A DNA stretch of 7,148 bases. Origin: Acetobacteraceae bacterium (GTDB lineage: Bacteria; Pseudomonadota; Alphaproteobacteria; Zavarziniales; Zavarziniaceae). The translations under genes were made by a program, and so were the position numbers. The stretch is taken from assembly GCA_947379865.1 (NCBI GenBank), contig CANCOY010000154.1, forward strand, positions 1 through 7,148. The letters are read 5' to 3'. Positions within the stretch are counted from its first letter, which is position 1, and every line of letters starts with the position of its first letter. The notes under the pieces are model-generated. The model saw only the letters and a program-made list of their open reading frames with translations, searched no databases and was not told the DNA's origin. Positions 5,914 through 7,148 of the stretch are shown here, one piece after another.

Positions 5914-5998
5914 ATGATAGTCAATCAGATCCACGTCACAGGGGTCTCCCCGTCTCATGAAGGCGCCGAAGCCCCTTGTGGCGAAAACCGGAGATCAT
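5914..5998 (-). pseudogene. higB: higB toxin remnant with internal deletion and frameshift
   Basis: Reading the minus strand from the ATG at 5998 gives MISGFRHKGLRRLHETG and then a stop at 5936. This is the N-terminus of HigB toxins, as in Rts1 HigB, which from memory begins MIKSFKHKGL. In another frame, from about 5952 to 5914, comes GDPCDVDLIDYH, the HigB C-terminus (family pattern GDAYxxxxxDYH). An intact HigB is about 92 residues, so roughly 60 central residues, including most of the RNase core, are gone and the two ends are joined out of frame. The join lies around 5940-5955, where GAGAC occurs twice three bases apart. The fragments abut the intact higA with its own ribosome-binding site, so the toxin is dead and the antitoxin remains. 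Confidence 0.82.
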
Positions 5999-6002
5999 TC
6001 CT

Positions 6003-6031
6003 GTTGTAACCTGTCACCACTCGGCTCTCAA
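6003..6031 (-). promoter_or_regulatory. Candidate promoter of the higB-remnant/higA unit
   Basis: On the minus strand TTGAGA (6026-6031) and TACAAC (6003-6008) are separated by 17 nt, matching sigma70-type consensus at five and four of six positions. The -35 lies in one arm of the perfect inverted repeat at 6020-6055, so a repressor bound there would block the polymerase, as expected for autoregulated antitoxin genes. The predicted transcript start falls almost on the higB-remnant ATG (5998). Inferred from sequence pattern only. Confidence 0.35.
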
Positions 6032-6055
6032 GCCTGAAACAGCTTGAGAGCCGAG
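6020..6055. repeat. Perfect 14-bp inverted repeat (operator or hairpin)
   Basis: CTCGGCTCTCAAGC (6020-6033) is the exact reverse complement of GCTTGAGAGCCGAG (6042-6055), with an 8-nt loop between. Neither side is followed by a T-run, so it is not a canonical intrinsic terminator on either strand. It could be the HigA operator, as it overlaps the candidate -35 and lies 22 nt upstream of the toxin remnant, or a terminator for the small gene at 6186-6320. Exact pairing over 14 bp is well above what chance gives in an intergenic gap this short. Confidence 0.7.
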
Positions 6056-6111
6056 CCACATCCCTCACCGGGAAGTCTCTTGTGAAAGGGTTAAGAATTC
6101 CCTCCGCCACG

Positions 6112-6172
6112 GCCCTTCATCTGGATCCGGCCGCCTCGGTCATCTGGTCGACATCGACGCCGGTGGTCTGCA
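6112..6172 (-). pseudogene. Duplicated, frameshifted 3' fragment of the carboxymuconolactone decarboxylase-like gene
   Basis: On the minus strand 6172-6112 repeats the 3' end of the intact gene at 6494-7063 (its positions 6582-6521). The first 21 nt (6151-6171 against 6561-6581) are identical and code QTTGVDV; then come scattered changes and a one-base loss, after which CCAGATGAAGGGC matches again. The peptide would run QTTGVDVDQ and then shift out of frame where the intact gene has LDPAGWTQMKG. No homology is seen beyond these ~60 bp and no start is present, so this is a dead piece. It shows that a second copy of the gene, or a partial duplication, once lay here. Confidence 0.75.
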
Positions 6173-6185
6173 TAGAGAGCAAACC

Positions 6186-6320
6186 CTAGTCCCGGGGTGG
6201 GCGGCGGCGGCGTTCTACGATCATGCCGATGACGATCACCAGGGCCATGACAACCCATTCCGCCAGCACCAGAGAGGGTGTCTCGCCAAGGGGGGCGGTG
6301 GGAACGCTGAGGTCGACCAT
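6186..6320 (-). CDS. Putative 44-residue single-span membrane protein
   Basis: From the ATG at 6320 the product is 44 residues: a short polar start (MVDLSVPTAPLGETPS), one hydrophobic helix at about 17-35 (LVLAEWVVMALVIVIGMIV), then ERRRRPPRD. The layout (helix followed by an Arg cluster) predicts N-terminus out and C-terminus in, and looks like the membrane-anchoring tail of sorted surface proteins, but without a PEP motif. GGAG lies eight bases upstream of the ATG. A GTG at 6398 in the same frame would make 70 residues with a less convincing N-terminus. It lies between the intact decarboxylase-like gene and that gene's duplicated fragment. No family is recognised; the short length keeps confidence modest. 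Confidence 0.45.
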   Translation of the reverse strand: MVDLSVPTAPLGETPSLVLAEWVVMALVIVIGMIVERRRRPPRD

Positions 6321-6431
6321 GGGCGTCTCTCCCGGATTGACCTGGCCGGGGTCACGGCCAGGGGCAAGGAACATTGCAGACGTGCCGGCACGGGCCACGC
6401 GGGCCGGCGGCTGTCCTGCTTGATTTCAACC

Positions 6432-6473
6432 GCCCAAAGGCGCGCACGCGTTTGGCGAGGCGCGCCTTTGGGC
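6432..6473 (-). terminator. Hairpin after the carboxymuconolactone decarboxylase-like gene
   Basis: GCCCAAAGGCGCGC (6432-6445) pairs exactly with GCGCGCCTTTGGGC (6460-6473) around a 14-nt loop, 20 nt past the stop of the gene ending at 6494. There is no T-run on the minus strand after the stem (GGTTGAAATCA), so it may be an atypical terminator or a 3'-end stabilising hairpin. It is one of two perfect 14-bp hairpins in this segment. Confidence 0.5.
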
Positions 6474-6493
6474 CAGACATCGAGGGCCGGGGT

Positions 6494-7063
6494 TCAGTCC
6501 TCGCCCGCCCCGCCGCCGCTGCCCTTCATCTGGGTCCAGCCGGCGGGGTCGAGCTGGTCCACATCGACGCCGGTGGTCTGCAGGAAGATGGAGACATAGG
6601 TGTAAAAGCCGATGGTGTGGAGCAACTCCACCGCCTGGCGGTCGCCCACGGCGGCGCGCAAGGCGGTGAGGGTGGCGGTGCTGACCTTGTGGTCGCGCGC
6701 ACTTTCGCGGGCAGCGCGCACGGCCAGGCGCCCGGCGTCGCCCAGGCTGGCGTCGTCGTCGCGGTCGGCGGCCAGCGCCTCGATCTGCGCCTCGGTCATG
6801 CCGCAGGCCCGGCCGATCACCACATGCTGCGTCCATTCATAGACACTGCCGGTGGCGCGGGCGACGGCAAGGATGGCGATCTCGCGCAGGTCGGCCGGCA
6901 CCTCCATGGCGGTGAGGATGCGGTTGCCCAGCTTCAGCCAGGCCCCCAGCGGCGCCGGGGCATGGGCCAGCATGCGGAAGATGTTCAGGGGCGGCAGGCC
7001 GGCAACGGTCGCGCGCTCACGCTCGGGCAGGTTTGCCGGATCGGCATAGGGCATGTTGGCCAA
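6494..7063 (-). CDS. Carboxymuconolactone decarboxylase family (AhpD-like) protein
   Basis: The product is 189 residues and belongs to the helical AhpD/CMD superfamily. The core spans about 40-125: LKLGNRILTAMEVPADLREI (43-62), AILAVARATGSVYEWTQHVV (63-82) with Glu76 and His80, and GRACGMTEAQIEAL (85-98). A second helical part contains AVELLHTIGFYTYVSIFLQT (144-163). The AhpD redox CxxC is absent; the E-W-x-x-H form is the variant seen in many CMD-like proteins, so peroxidase-reductant activity is unlikely and the substrate is unknown. The start is set by the ribosome-binding site: AGGAGG (7071-7076) lies seven bases before a TTG at 7063, whereas the first ATG (7054) is 16 bases away. A short copy of its 3' end lies at 6112-6172, and a 14-bp hairpin follows its stop. 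Confidence 0.88.
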   Translation of the reverse strand: MANMPYADPANLPERERATVAGLPPLNIFRMLAHAPAPLGAWLKLGNRILTAMEVPADLREIAILAVARATGSVYEWTQHVVIGRACGMTEAQIEALAADRDDDASLGDAGRLAVRAARESARDHKVSTATLTALRAAVGDRQAVELLHTIGFYTYVSIFLQTTGVDVDQLDPAGWTQMKGSGGGAGED

Positions 7064-7148
7064 GGTCGTTCCTCCTTCAGGCCGTCCGGCGCTTGCGGCG
7101 GGATCGGCAGCGCCCAATCATGAAGCCCCGGGCGACAAGGGCCAAGTG

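Noticed and set aside
5674..5958. A 94-codon minus-strand frame starting MRRGDPCDVDLIDYH as an intact gene
   Set aside because: Only its first residues are meaningful, as the HigB C-terminus; the rest runs out of frame through higA and is Arg/Gly-rich shadow sequence.

Overview
The window is GC-rich bacterial chromosome with Shine-Dalgarno-led genes and strong G/C bias at third codon positions. The gene content (an nth gene divergent from a DUF2244 membrane protein, a 2-hydroxychromene-2-carboxylate isomerase-like DsbA-fold protein, an EI24/CysZ-like protein, and DUF3617) points to an alphaproteobacterium. A Rhodospirillales-type lineage is a guess; no rRNA or marker gene fixes it.

Left part (1-1691): a tandem array of at least three related genes. 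Only the tail of the first is in the window. The two complete copies encode an alpha-helical, repeat-built stalk, one membrane segment and a Pro/Ala-rich tail. The leader preceding each copy is almost identical between copies, while the stalks are built from repeats of different period (18 residues in one, 11 in the other). I do not recognise a named family.

Middle part (1795-5583): ordinary housekeeping and envelope genes. In order: an EI24/CysZ-like four-helix membrane protein (+), a small lipoprotein (+), and converging on it the nth-isomerase pair (-), whose second gene overlaps the lipoprotein tail by 50 bp. Divergent from nth is a DUF2244 membrane protein (+). The nth/DUF2244 intergenic region holds two tandem imperfect dyads about 40 nt apart and a compact stem-loop. 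A secreted DUF3617 protein (+) follows.

Right part (5584-7148): a decaying accessory patch, all on the minus strand. An intact HigA-type antitoxin follows a higB toxin gene that has lost its middle, leaving only the N-terminal ~18 and C-terminal ~12 codons, out of frame. A perfect 14-bp inverted repeat overlapping a plausible promoter sits just upstream. Beyond it lie a 61-bp frameshifted copy of the 3' end of a carboxymuconolactone decarboxylase-like gene, a putative 44-residue one-helix membrane protein, a second perfect 14-bp hairpin, and the intact carboxymuconolactone decarboxylase-like gene.

The strongest leads are the tandem stalk-protein array with its conserved leader, the toxin-deleted higBA locus, and the paired dyads between nth and the DUF2244 gene. 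I see no tRNA, rRNA, CRISPR array, transposase or integrase.
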